From Bacteroidaceae bacterium (GTDB lineage Bacteria; Bacteroidota; Bacteroidia; Bacteroidales; Bacteroidaceae), in assembly GCA_017647975.1 (NCBI GenBank), contig JAGCJL010000006.1, forward strand, positions 1 to 34,977: DNA of 34,977 nucleotides. The letters run 5' to 3'. The number at the start of each line of letters is the position of its first letter. The stretch's first letter is position 1. Made by a program: the position numbers and the translations under genes. Shown one piece after another: positions 26,240 through 33,712 of this stretch. The notes beneath the pieces are model-generated. The model saw only the letters and a program-made list of their open reading frames with translations. It did no database searches and was not told the origin of the DNA.

Positions 26240-27478
26240 TTATTCTTCTACAGTAAATCCTAATTTTTCAACGGCTTTAATGACATCTTTCCTGTTGGGA
26301 GTGCCATAAATGGTGGCTTTGCCGGTCGGCAGGTCTATCTTTACACTTTCAACGCCTGCTACTTTGATGATGTTCGCCTCGGCATTGCTCTTGCAGTGGT
26401 TGCAGTTCATGCCTTTTATTATTATGCTCCATGCTGTGACGTTGCATGCGTGGCAACTACATGTCTCATCTTTTTTGCCACGGTAGCGTTGTATGAATGC
26501 ATTTGCCAACAGCAGAGTGAGGATGACGGTGCATACGGTGCTGAAATATGATATACCGCAGTCATGGCATGCGTGTATCTGTTCAAGCGGTGACACGAAC
26601 CATTCGCGAGGCAGCAGGTAGTCTATTCCTAATCCCAAAAGTAATGCACAGCTTATTATTGAAAAAAGGTAGGTTAAAAGACTCTTTTTGCCCATTACTT
26701 TGCCTATAACAAGCAATGAGGCTACATTCACCGCTGGGCCGGCCATGAGAAGTACAAGAGCTGTGCCGGGTGAGAGGCCTTTCAGCATGAGGGCTACGGC
26801 AATGGGAATTGAGCCTGTTGCACACAAGTACATGGGAACTGCGAACAGGAGTACAAGGAGCATGCTTGCGAGAGGCTTGTCGGCAAAGAGTGAGAAAAAT
26901 GTGTCGGGAACAAAGACCGTTATCACACCGGCAATGACAAGGCCCATGACAAGCCATTTGCCTATGTCCTGCATCATCTCTATATAGGCATAATTCATGG
27001 CGTTACGCAACTTTTGTGCAACGGAACTTTTTGCCTCTTGGCGACAGCAGGCTGCTGCTTCGCTTGTGGCTGTTGTTTCATTGTTTATCTTTTCTATATA
27101 ATTGGTAAGGCTGCCGCCGAACAATGCTGTTACAAGTGCTGCTAACGGGCGTAGTAATGCGAATGGCAGTCCCATGAGCGAGTAGGTGGCTATTATGGAG
27201 TCTATGCCGGTCTGTGGCGTGGCAATAAGAAACGATACGGTAGCACCCTTTGAGGCACCGTCTTTTCTTAGTGACATTGCCGTTGGTATTACTCCGCAGG
27301 AGCATAGTGGCAACGGTATTCCCAAGATTGCCGCATTGAGTACTGAACGGAAATTATTACCGCTCAAATAGCGATTGTATATTGTGGCGGGTATGAATGC
27401 ATGCATTATACCGGCTAATGTGAAGCCCAGAAGCAAGTAGGGCGACATGCTGTTTATCAGTTCAAAGATTTCTCTCAT
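26240..27478 (-). CDS. SO_0444-type Cu/Zn efflux permease with C-terminal HMA domain
   Basis: A 412-residue permease of the COG0701 family. The membrane part has about eight helices in two halves, with the signature GIPLPLCSCGVIPTAMSLRKDGAS and the related FAVPMYLCATGSIPIAVALMLKG. A Cys/His-rich linker (HACHDCG, TCSCHACN) joins it to a ferredoxin-like HMA metal-binding domain at about residues 350-412, with GMNCNHC (Cys359, Cys362). SO_0444 proteins are proposed to export copper or zinc; the fused HMA domain would hand metal to the pore. The ATG at 27478 is used because MREIFELINSMSPYLLLG starts the first helix, while the 41 extra upstream residues overlap the promoter region. It is divergent from dinB. 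Confidence 0.88.
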   Translation of the reverse strand: MREIFELINSMSPYLLLGFTLAGIMHAFIPATIYNRYLSGNNFRSVLNAAILGIPLPLCSCGVIPTAMSLRKDGASKGATVSFLIATPQTGIDSIIATYSLMGLPFALLRPLAALVTALFGGSLTNYIEKINNETTATSEAAACCRQEAKSSVAQKLRNAMNYAYIEMMQDIGKWLVMGLVIAGVITVFVPDTFFSLFADKPLASMLLVLLFAVPMYLCATGSIPIAVALMLKGLSPGTALVLLMAGPAVNVASLLVIGKVMGKKSLLTYLFSIISCALLLGLGIDYLLPREWFVSPLEQIHACHDCGISYFSTVCTVILTLLLANAFIQRYRGKKDETCSCHACNVTAWSIIIKGMNCNHCKSNAEANIIKVAGVESVKIDLPTGKATIYGTPNRKDVIKAVEKLGFTVEE

Positions 27479-27502
27479 ATTTTTTGTTTCATGAAATATC
27501 TG

Positions 27503-27510
27503 CGAAGATA
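27503..27510 (-). promoter_or_regulatory. Possible -7 element for the permease gene
   Basis: TATCTTCG on the minus strand, 25 bp before the ATG, differs from TAnnTTTG at one base. No clear -33 element was found. The 183-bp gap to dinB contains a matching element facing the other way. Confidence 0.4.
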
Positions 27511-27628
27511 CAACAAAAAATATGTAATAGGGTTGTAAAATGTTTATCTTTGAAGTGAATTCGATGATTTTCTGCCCGTGCTTAGAAAAATACTTAAACA
27601 AGTTTCGTGTTTCTCGCTTATTTGGTGC

Positions 27629-27636
27629 TATCTTCG
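27629..27636 (+). promoter_or_regulatory. Possible -7 element for dinB
   Basis: TATCTTCG lies 25 bp before the dinB ATG. It is the same octamer at the same distance as the element of the divergent permease gene. No proper TTTG partner is visible. Confidence 0.4.
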
Positions 27637-27661
27637 CAATATAGTAGGGTAAAAATCTGTT

Positions 27662-28861
27662 ATGTCACGTAGAAGGGTAATATTTCATATTGATGTGAAC
27701 TCGGCTTTTCTTAGCTGGACGGCTGTACAGTTGATGCAGAGTGGCCGGTCTGATATTCGCCTGCTCCCTTCTGCGGTTTCCGGTGACCCTGATGACAGAC
27801 GTAGTATTATTACGGCAGCATCGATACCTGCCAAGAAACTTGGTGTCAAGACTGCCGAGCCGGTGGGAATGGCTCTCAGAAAGTGTCCAGGGTTGGTACT
27901 TGTGCGAGGCGATTGGGAGTGGTATGGCAGGTGTTCCGAGGGGTTTATTGATATTTGCCGAAAATATTCTCCAGTTTTGCAGCAGTTCTCTATCGATGAG
28001 TGTTTTATTGATATCTCCGACTATCTTATGGAACAGGAGCCGCTGGAGATGGCTGTGATGCTAAAAGAGGAGATAAAGGAAAAACTCGGTTTTACGGTTA
28101 ATATAGGTATCGGCTCTAATAAGTTATTGGCTAAGATGGCATCCGACTTTGAGAAACCCGATAAGGTGCATACGCTGTGGGAGCATGAGGTACAGGAAAA
28201 AATGTGGCCTCTTGGTGTTCGTGAGTTGCTTTGGGTAGGTAAAAAGACCGAGGAGAAACTTATAATGAACGGCATTAAAACTATTGGTGATATTGCCCGT
28301 ATGCCGCTCGGGGCTTTGGTGGGGCTTGTCGGGAAAAAGTTTGCGTGTCAATTGTTGGAGTATGCCAACGGACGCGACGACTCTCCTGTGGAGACTGTTG
28401 TTCCCGAAGCGAAGAGTATCAGTGCCGAGAGAACAATGTCAAGGGATATTGCCGATGAACGTGCCATAGATAAAACTCTTTTTAATGTTGCGTGTGTCGT
28501 GGCACATCGTTTGAGAAGGGCGAGGCTCAGGGCTTCTTGTGTGTCGGTGTTTATCAAATACAAGGATTTTTCTGTTGTTCAGCGACAACGGCAAATATCG
28601 CAGGCAACAGATGTTACGGCTGTTATACTCAACGAAGCACGTTGCATGCTCAATGAACTGTGGGATAAAAAAACACCTCTTCGTCAGGTGGGGCTTGGGG
28701 TTTCAAAACTGACGCATGATGTGGCGGTGCAATTGTCGTTGTTCGAGGATCCTAAGATGGGTTATTATAGAGAATGGGACCGTAACTATGACGAGGAGAA
28801 ATCTCGCAAAGAAGATGCTCGTCTGCTGGCGTATGAGCGACGAAGAACGCCGGAAAAATAG
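27662..28861 (+). CDS. dinB: Y-family DNA polymerase (DNA polymerase IV)
   Basis: A 399-residue translesion polymerase that copies damaged templates at low fidelity. The palm motif HIDVNSAF (residues 9-16, metal ligand Asp11) and the second catalytic motif SIDECFID (Asp112, Glu113) are intact. The helix-hairpin-helix region GIKTIGDIARMP and the little-finger domain follow. Near the C-terminus VQLSLFED is a sliding-clamp binding motif. The N-terminal wording (SAFLSWTAV) resembles the variant Pol IV common in anaerobes. It is transcribed away from the metal permease and is followed after 23 bp by the acetyltransferase gene. Damage induction is plausible but no known operator is visible. Confidence 0.94.
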   Translation: MSRRRVIFHIDVNSAFLSWTAVQLMQSGRSDIRLLPSAVSGDPDDRRSIITAASIPAKKLGVKTAEPVGMALRKCPGLVLVRGDWEWYGRCSEGFIDICRKYSPVLQQFSIDECFIDISDYLMEQEPLEMAVMLKEEIKEKLGFTVNIGIGSNKLLAKMASDFEKPDKVHTLWEHEVQEKMWPLGVRELLWVGKKTEEKLIMNGIKTIGDIARMPLGALVGLVGKKFACQLLEYANGRDDSPVETVVPEAKSISAERTMSRDIADERAIDKTLFNVACVVAHRLRRARLRASCVSVFIKYKDFSVVQRQRQISQATDVTAVILNEARCMLNELWDKKTPLRQVGLGVSKLTHDVAVQLSLFEDPKMGYYREWDRNYDEEKSRKEDARLLAYERRRTPEK

Positions 28862-28884
28862 TGCTTATATATAATAATGTATTT

Positions 28885-29505
28885 ATGAAAGAGATAAATC
28901 CAAAAGAGACAAGCAGGGCTTATGCCTTTGAGATGTGGCTTAAAGCTCCAATGCCAATGGTGACATTTTTTAAGACGCTTGATGTATCGCCCCTCTTGAA
29001 GATAAGCAAGAGAAAGGGGTTGAAATTTAATATGCTTATGTGCTATTGCATTGGCAAGGCGGCAAGTGGAATAAAAGAATTTTATATGTTGCCGGTGGGC
29101 GATAAACTGATAGGGTATGAAACCATTGCGGTGAATACCATCGTAGCGAATAAGTCAGGCGAGGTCAGTTCGTGCGATATCCCTTTTTCCCATGATTTTT
29201 GGGCGTTTAATAATAATTATCTGAAACTTACCCGTCATGTGGCAGAGAGTTGTGAAAATCACGACCTTACAGAGAGTATGGTAATCGGTACTTCGGCTTT
29301 GGCACAATATGAGATAGATGGTGCTGTGGGTATGTACAGTGGGGTGTTCAATAATCCTTTTATGATTTGGGGAAAATATAAACATCGGTTTTTCAAGACA
29401 ACGCTTATGGTCTCTTTTCAGTTTCATCACACACAGATGGACGGTGCTCATGCTGCACGTTTCCTTGATTGCCTGCAAAAGGAGATCTTTGCCTTGGCGA
29501 TGTAG
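28885..29505 (+). CDS. CatA-like O-acetyltransferase family protein
   Basis: A 206-residue protein with the chloramphenicol acetyltransferase fold. The catalytic signature is HHTQMDGAHAARFLDCLQ, with HHxxxDG at residues 181-187. The middle part (KFNMLMCYCIGKAASG, IPFSHDFWAFN) also follows the family. A GTG at 28861 overlaps the dinB stop and would extend the protein, but the ATG at 28885 begins the family-like N-terminus. It may be cotranscribed with dinB, 23 bp upstream. Chromosomal CAT-fold proteins of this kind often act on unknown acceptors, and nothing here (no mobile element or resistance neighbours) shows that it confers chloramphenicol resistance. Confidence 0.87.
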   Translation: MKEINPKETSRAYAFEMWLKAPMPMVTFFKTLDVSPLLKISKRKGLKFNMLMCYCIGKAASGIKEFYMLPVGDKLIGYETIAVNTIVANKSGEVSSCDIPFSHDFWAFNNNYLKLTRHVAESCENHDLTESMVIGTSALAQYEIDGAVGMYSGVFNNPFMIWGKYKHRFFKTTLMVSFQFHHTQMDGAHAARFLDCLQKEIFALAM

Positions 29506-29619
29506 CCGGCTGTTCTTGATTCTGCTGGTATCGCATTGCAAGGTTTTCCAGTGGCTTTTATTGGTGTTTTTGTGTGAAAAAGCGTTAAAACATGTGCGAA
29601 ATAGAACAAAACTTATCTC

Positions 29620-29655
29620 AAAAATTGCACAATTTGTGTTAAATGTGTAATTTTT
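29620..29655 (+). terminator. A/T-rich hairpin after the CatA-like gene
   Basis: AAAAATTGCACA (29620-29631) pairs with TGTGTAATTTTT (29644-29655) with one G-U pair and a 12-base loop. It ends in a T run 115 bp after the stop, as a weak intrinsic terminator would. Confidence 0.5.
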
Positions 29656-29680
29656 AAAGGTGCCGTTGTTTTTTTTGTAA

Positions 29681-29688
29681 TACTTTTG
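29681..29688 (+). promoter_or_regulatory. -7 element of the acyl-CoA ligase gene
   Basis: TACTTTTG matches TAnnTTTG and lies 47 bp before the ATG at 29736. No good TTTG is present 17-23 bp upstream. Confidence 0.5.
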
Positions 29689-29735
29689 CATCGCTTTTTA
29701 AAGGCGACAGCAAATAAGAATTAACAAAAAGATAT

Positions 29736-31397
29736 ATGGTTCACTTTTTAAATTACATTGACGAAGCGATAAAGAAAAATTGGGATAAACCCGCGGTAAC
29801 TAATTACGGAGCAAATACATATACATACGGCACTCTTGCGGAATCGATAGAGAGGATGCACCTGCTGTTCGAGAAATGCGGTATTAAAAAAGGTGACAAG
29901 GTCGCTCTTTGTGCAAAAAACTCGGCGGAGTGGTGTATCTCTTTCCTTGCAATCGTGTCGTATGATGCAGTGGCTGTTCCTCTGCTGTCTGACTTCCTGC
30001 CTGGTAATGTTGCCGATCTTACCCGTCTGTCGGGAAGCAGGATGCTTCTTGTCGACAGTTATATCTGTGACGCTCTCTTGCGTGACGGTGTCATGCCGCA
30101 GTTTGCCTCTTTCGACGGTTTCCTTGGTCTTGTAGATGTCGTTTCGCTGGATGCAGTGGGCGGTTCGTCTAAGGAGCTGGTCAAGAGGTGTGGCGATGCC
30201 AGGAGTGCTTTTGCGAAGAAGTTCCCGCAGGGCGTGTCGGCCAAGGATGTCGACTACTGCAAGGATGAAGTGGAGAGTCTGGCTCTTATCAGCTACACGT
30301 CGGGAACAAGCAGTGCCCCCAAGGGTGTCATGCTACGTGCGAAATCAATTTCGGGTAATATAGAGATTGCCCGCAGGCTTATCCGCCAGAAGGAGAACGG
30401 AACAGTGCTTTCAATGCTTCCTCTGGCTCATATCATGGGTCTCTCTTTTGACTTTATATTCACGCTTGCCGGCGGTTGCCACCTTAATATTCTCACGACA
30501 AAGCCCACTCCGGCACGTCTTCTCTCGGCGTTGGCCGATGTGAAGCCCTTCATGTTCATCACTGTGCCTCTGTTGGTTGAAAAGATTTTCCGCTCTAAGG
30601 TCATACCTGTGCTGAAAAAGCCGGCGATGCGTTTCATGATGGCCATACCGGGCTTGCGTTCGCTGCTTATGAGGCAGATACGTACAAAGGTGATGTCGGT
30701 GTTCGGCGAGAATATAGGACATGCCGGAATCTTTGTAGGTGGAGCGGCTATAGGCAAGGATGTCGATGACGTGATGCAGCTGCTGAAGATTCCTTATGCG
30801 GTAGGTTATGGTATGACTGAGTGCGGTCCGCTCATCAGCTATAAGGGCTGGTCGCACCCTATGCTCGGCAACGACGGCGATATCGCGGCTCCAACTATCG
30901 AGGTGCGTATCGACTCGGAGCATCCGGCAAGGATTCCCGGCGAGGTGCAGGTGCGTGGCGATGTGGTTACCGAGGGCTATTATAACAACCCCGAAGCGAC
31001 AAAGGCGGCGTTTACCCGCGACGGCTGGCTCAAGACCGGCGATATGGCTATACGCGACCGCAAGGGACATATATATATAAAAGGTCGTTGCAAGAACATG
31101 ATTCTTACCGGTGGCGGACAGAACATCTATCCTGAGGAAATCGAGGAGCTTGTAAACAGCTTGCCAATGGTCGTTGAATCGCTTGTCGTGAGCCGTAAGT
31201 TCGCCATTGTGGCACTTGTGGTGATTGACAAGGCCGCTGTAGGCGATGACAGGCAGATGCGTGCCGAGATAGAGCGTCAGGTCTTTGCCCTTAATGCCAA
31301 GCTGCCGGCATATAGCCAGATAAGTATCTGTGAACTACGCGAAGAGCCTTTTGAGAAGACTCCCAAACAGAGCATCAAACGATTTATGTATAATTGA
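29736..31397 (+). CDS. AMP-dependent synthetase/ligase, long-chain acyl-CoA synthetase-like
   Basis: A 553-residue adenylate-forming enzyme that activates a carboxylic acid, probably a fatty acid, as acyl-AMP and then as a CoA thioester. Motif A3 is YTSGTSSAPKG (residues 187-197), motif A5 is YGMTECGP (Glu362), and the C-terminal domain begins WLKTGDMAIRDRKGHIYIKGR, continues GGQNIYPEEIEELV and ends FEKTPKQSIKRFMYN with the usual lysine. The substrate is not set by these motifs. Its G+C content is visibly higher than that of genes to the left (the line at 30841 is about 60 percent). It has its own -7 element and ends at a terminator shared with the convergent MerR gene. Confidence 0.92.
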   Translation: MVHFLNYIDEAIKKNWDKPAVTNYGANTYTYGTLAESIERMHLLFEKCGIKKGDKVALCAKNSAEWCISFLAIVSYDAVAVPLLSDFLPGNVADLTRLSGSRMLLVDSYICDALLRDGVMPQFASFDGFLGLVDVVSLDAVGGSSKELVKRCGDARSAFAKKFPQGVSAKDVDYCKDEVESLALISYTSGTSSAPKGVMLRAKSISGNIEIARRLIRQKENGTVLSMLPLAHIMGLSFDFIFTLAGGCHLNILTTKPTPARLLSALADVKPFMFITVPLLVEKIFRSKVIPVLKKPAMRFMMAIPGLRSLLMRQIRTKVMSVFGENIGHAGIFVGGAAIGKDVDDVMQLLKIPYAVGYGMTECGPLISYKGWSHPMLGNDGDIAAPTIEVRIDSEHPARIPGEVQVRGDVVTEGYYNNPEATKAAFTRDGWLKTGDMAIRDRKGHIYIKGRCKNMILTGGGQNIYPEEIEELVNSLPMVVESLVVSRKFAIVALVVIDKAAVGDDRQMRAEIERQVFALNAKLPAYSQISICELREEPFEKTPKQSIKRFMYN

Positions 31398-31454
31398 TAA
31401 TGTTGTAAATATGGTTCTGTGGCAGCCGGCAAACGGCTTGCTGCTGGAAAAAAG

Positions 31455-31480
31455 CCAAGGCGGCCCACAGGCCGCCTTGG
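31455..31480. terminator. Bidirectional terminator between the ligase and MerR genes
   Basis: CCAAGGCGGCC (31455-31465) pairs perfectly with GGCCGCCTTGG (31470-31480) around CACA. A run of A precedes the stem, which gives the minus-strand transcript its U tract; the plus-strand tail is less U-rich. Confidence 0.85.
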
Positions 31481-31484
31481 TGCG

Positions 31485-32321
31485 TTATTGTTGTTCTACC
31501 GGTATCTGAATGATGGAGAGCCATTTCTCCGGGTCTTCCTGATTCCAGATGCCGTCTATATAGCATGTGCGGGGGTGTCCGGCTATCTTGTATCCCTGCT
31601 CCTCTATATAGGCGAAGGCTTCGGTGAACGATTCGTGGAAGCGTTCGTAAGGGCCGACATGTCTCATGCAGAGTGCCGTTGGGACAGCCGCAAGACGCTT
31701 GAATTGTATGATTGCACTGTCTGTGCCCATCTCTTCTACCTGTTCGCAATACTCGATGTCAATATCGGTGGGGTGATACTCTTTGTTGTGCTCAATGGTG
31801 AAGCAATAGCCCGGAGGCGGACACTTGCAGCCGAGACGCTGCATCTCGGGGCCAATCTTCTCAACGCATAGCAGCCCTAGGGCGGCATAGCCGGAAATTA
31901 CTTCGCGGTGGCTTGCCACAATAACTTCGGGCAGAGATTGGATGCTGAACTTTAAATTTTCCATAGTTTTGATTTTTTTGCGAGAGTCCATCCATTCAAG
32001 GAGCTGGGTGCGTCTTGCCTGCAGTCGCTGAAGCTCTCTTTCCGTCTCTTCAATCTTCTCCGTCAGCTGTTCTACGCTTGGGGTTTGGGATTTGTTGTCG
32101 TATAAATCCCTTATCTCGTCAAGTGTAAACCCGAGCTGTTGTAATTGGCGGATGGTGTTCAGTTTCTGCATCTGGGTGATGCTGTAATAACGATACCCAG
32201 TCCACTCGTCTATCTCTTCGGGGATAAGCAGCCCCTTCTGTTCGTAATGACGCAATGTCTTGACTGTCACCTGCATCAAACGGGAGAACTCTCCAATTTT
32301 TAACCTTGTTTTATAACTCAT
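31485..32321 (-). CDS. MerR-family regulator with GyrI-like effector domain
   Basis: A 278-residue transcription factor. The N-terminus holds the MerR winged helix (KIGEFSRLMQVTVKTLRHYE, then GYRYYS), followed by a coiled coil at about residues 80-115 (EKIEETERELQRLQARR) that dimerises it. From about residue 120 a GyrI-like/AraC-type effector-binding domain ends the protein, as in BmrR, which binds lipophilic cations and activates drug exporters. The conserved glutamate region CMRHVGPYERFHES is present. The ATG at 32321 is used since the upstream extension covers the promoter. No exporter is adjacent (the MATE gene is far away), so the regulon is unknown; autoregulation is likely. Confidence 0.92.
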   Translation of the reverse strand: MSYKTRLKIGEFSRLMQVTVKTLRHYEQKGLLIPEEIDEWTGYRYYSITQMQKLNTIRQLQQLGFTLDEIRDLYDNKSQTPSVEQLTEKIEETERELQRLQARRTQLLEWMDSRKKIKTMENLKFSIQSLPEVIVASHREVISGYAALGLLCVEKIGPEMQRLGCKCPPPGYCFTIEHNKEYHPTDIDIEYCEQVEEMGTDSAIIQFKRLAAVPTALCMRHVGPYERFHESFTEAFAYIEEQGYKIAGHPRTCYIDGIWNQEDPEKWLSIIQIPVEQQ

Positions 32322-32348
32322 GATCGTACGACTTTTTGCATGCGTTTG

Positions 32349-32381
32349 CAAAATTAATGTATGACCTAGGGTACGAGTCAA
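32349..32381 (-). promoter_or_regulatory. Promoter and possible operator of the MerR gene
   Basis: On the minus strand TTGACT (32381-32376) and TAATTTTG (32356-32349) are separated by 19 bp, and the spacer contains the palindromic core CCTAGG (32365-32370). MerR regulators bind dyads between promoter elements spaced 19 bp, so autoregulation fits. However, 19 bp is also the ordinary Bacteroidales spacing, and the arms beyond the core match poorly. Confidence 0.45.
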
Positions 32382-32658
32382 GAGATTTGCAGCTTTTTTT
32401 TGTGGAAAATTTTCAGATAGGCTGTTATGTGGCCTGTTGGGGGTACTGTGACTTGGAGTTTTTGCACTGTTCTCACTCTTTTTATATGTGCTTCTAACTG
32501 CGAATAATACACATCTACAATGAGAAATAGTGATAAATTATCTACTTTTCACCTTCTCAATCTTCTCGTATTATCCTATCAGTCCCACATCGGTGCAACT
32601 TTTTCAGGGAAAGACAGGTTGTTCCTCTTCTGGGGCGTGGTCTTTTAAATAAGGAGTA
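32382..32658. other. Gene-free stretch upstream of the tandem repeat
   Basis: No coding region or RNA is supported here. The last 60 bases (GGTCTTTTAAATAAGGAGTA just before 32659) weakly resemble the end of the repeat unit that follows and may be a decayed copy. Confidence 0.5.
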
Positions 32659-32985
32659 GGGATTGACTTCGCTTAGCTCGTCCATCCCTGTTTGGTTTTA
32701 CTTTGCAAGAAATCAGTAAACACCTTGCGGTGTTTGTGCTGCTGTTCGTTTTGTATGGTCGGCAGTCCTTTTATTATGGTCGGGATTGACTTCGCTTCGC
32801 TCGTCCATCCCTGTTTGGTTTTCCTTTGCAAGAAATCATTAAACACCTGGGGGCGTTTTTGCTGCTTTTCGTTTTTGTATGGTCGGCAGTCCTTTTATTA
32901 TGGTCGGGATTGACTTCGCTTCGCTCGTCCATCCCTGTTTGGTTTTCCTTTGCAAGAAATCAGTAAACACCTTGCGGTGTTTTGC
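32659..32985. repeat. Tandem repeat of about 124 bp, 2.6 copies
   Basis: Copies start at 32659, 32782 and 32906 with GGGATTGACTTCGCTT, giving periods of 123 and 124 bp; the third copy breaks off near 32985. Each unit has two potential hairpins. One is GGGATTGAC with GTCCATCCC (one mismatch). The other is AAACACC-TTGC-GGTGTTT, seen at 32718-32735 and 32965-32982 and decayed in the middle copy. The period is not a multiple of three throughout, which argues against a repeated protein. The length and absence of spacers rule out CRISPR. Its function is unknown. Confidence 0.9.
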
Positions 32986-33039
32986 TAATTTTATTTTTCT
33001 ATTTCGTTGGCAAGCGAGCTTTCCGCTCATAGAAAAACA

Positions 33040-33073
33040 AAATTAGGAAACAATTTCCATTGTTTCCTAATTT
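33040..33073 (-). terminator. Terminator of tRNA-Ser
   Basis: AAATTAGGAAACAAT (33040-33054) and ATTGTTTCCTAATTT (33059-33073) form a perfect 15-bp stem with a four-base loop. It begins four bases after the tRNA 3' end on the minus strand and is followed there by GTTTTTCT. Confidence 0.9.
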
Positions 33074-33077
33074 CTTG

Positions 33078-33162
33078 CGGAGAGGGAGGGATTCGAACCC
33101 CCGGTACCTCTCAGTACGCCGGTTTTCAAGACCGGTGCAATCGACCACTCTGCCACCTCTCC
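33078..33162 (-). tRNA. tRNA-Ser (anticodon UGA)
   Basis: The minus strand folds into a class II tRNA: acceptor GGAGAGG/CCTCTCC with discriminator G, D arm GCAGAGTGGTCGATTGC, anticodon stem CCGGT/ACCGG with loop CTTGAAA (anticodon TGA at 33128-33126), a long variable arm (GTACTGAGAGGTAC) and T arm GGGGGTTCGAATCCC. The long variable arm and anticodon identify serine, reading UCA and wobble codons. The 3' CCA is not encoded (GCAAG follows), so it must be added by a nucleotidyltransferase. It stands alone, with its own promoter and terminator. Confidence 0.97.
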
Positions 33163-33209
33163 AAAGGTTTTTTATAGTCAAGCGATGTGGTCTTTTTCGT
33201 TTGACGTTG

Positions 33210-33241
33210 CAAAGGTATATCAAAAGTTTGAACCATGCAAG
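33210..33241 (-). promoter_or_regulatory. Promoter of tRNA-Ser
   Basis: On the minus strand TACCTTTG (33217-33210) matches TAnnTTTG, and CTTG (33241-33238) lies 20 bp upstream as a near-TTTG element. Transcription would begin near 33203, about 40 nt before the mature 5' end. Confidence 0.6.
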
Positions 33242-33712
33242 CGTTTGGCGAGAAAAATGAAAATATTTTTGCATTTTATCTCTTTTTGTAGTTTGTATGT
33301 CTTGTCTAATGTAAAATGTTAGTGCTTTTTGGATATTTCTAAATATTTTCTCTTCTCTTTGATTCTCATTTTGCTGAGTGGGTGGATTTTCTCTTTATTA
33401 TCCTAATATCATACATTATATGTAAAAGTCAATCTTCTCTCTGGCTTTGGTGAAAATGTACCATTGTTGTGGTTATTATAGACTGAAATCATTACAAAAA
33501 TAAAATAATTTAAAAATATTGATAATTATCTCGATTTTTTTGTGGATTTTATATTCTTATTTTGTATCTTTGCATTGAACTGAAAAAGAGAGGTGCTCTT
33601 GAATTCTGACAAAATGTTAGTACTTTTTGCTATTTATTTGCATTTTTCTTTTTGATTGTTTTTTAAGAGATTTTTTAGTGACAATTTTAATCGTTTTATA
33701 ATACATAGAACT
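33242..33712. promoter_or_regulatory. Long intergenic region upstream of pflB
   Basis: No gene is supported in this stretch. It is A/T-rich and contains a near-exact 18-base direct repeat, AAAATGTTAGTGCTTTTT (33313-33330) and AAAATGTTAGTACTTTTT (33611-33628). It also holds an FNR/CRP-like half-match TTGAT-AATT-ATCTC (33519-33532) just upstream of the pflB promoter, and a predicted leader of about 130 nt before pflB. The second repeat copy is inside that leader. Confidence 0.45.
33539..33572 (+). promoter_or_regulatory. Promoter of pflB
   Basis: TTTG at 33539-33542 and TATCTTTG at 33565-33572 are 22 bp apart, within the accepted spacing. The -7 box is a perfect match. Confidence 0.65.

Noticed and set aside
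28885..29505. Acquired chloramphenicol resistance gene
   Set aside because: The fold is right, but there is no mobile element or resistance context and many homologues are not resistance enzymes.
32659..32985. CRISPR array
   Set aside because: The units are about 124 bp, directly abutting and without unique spacers, and there are no cas genes.
32692..33030. Small open frames on both strands of the tandem repeat
   Set aside because: They are built from the repeat unit itself, the frame shifts between copies (123 then 124 bp), and there is no start signal.
32999..33274. Open frames over the tRNA on either strand
   Set aside because: They are formed by the tRNA-Ser gene and its flanks.
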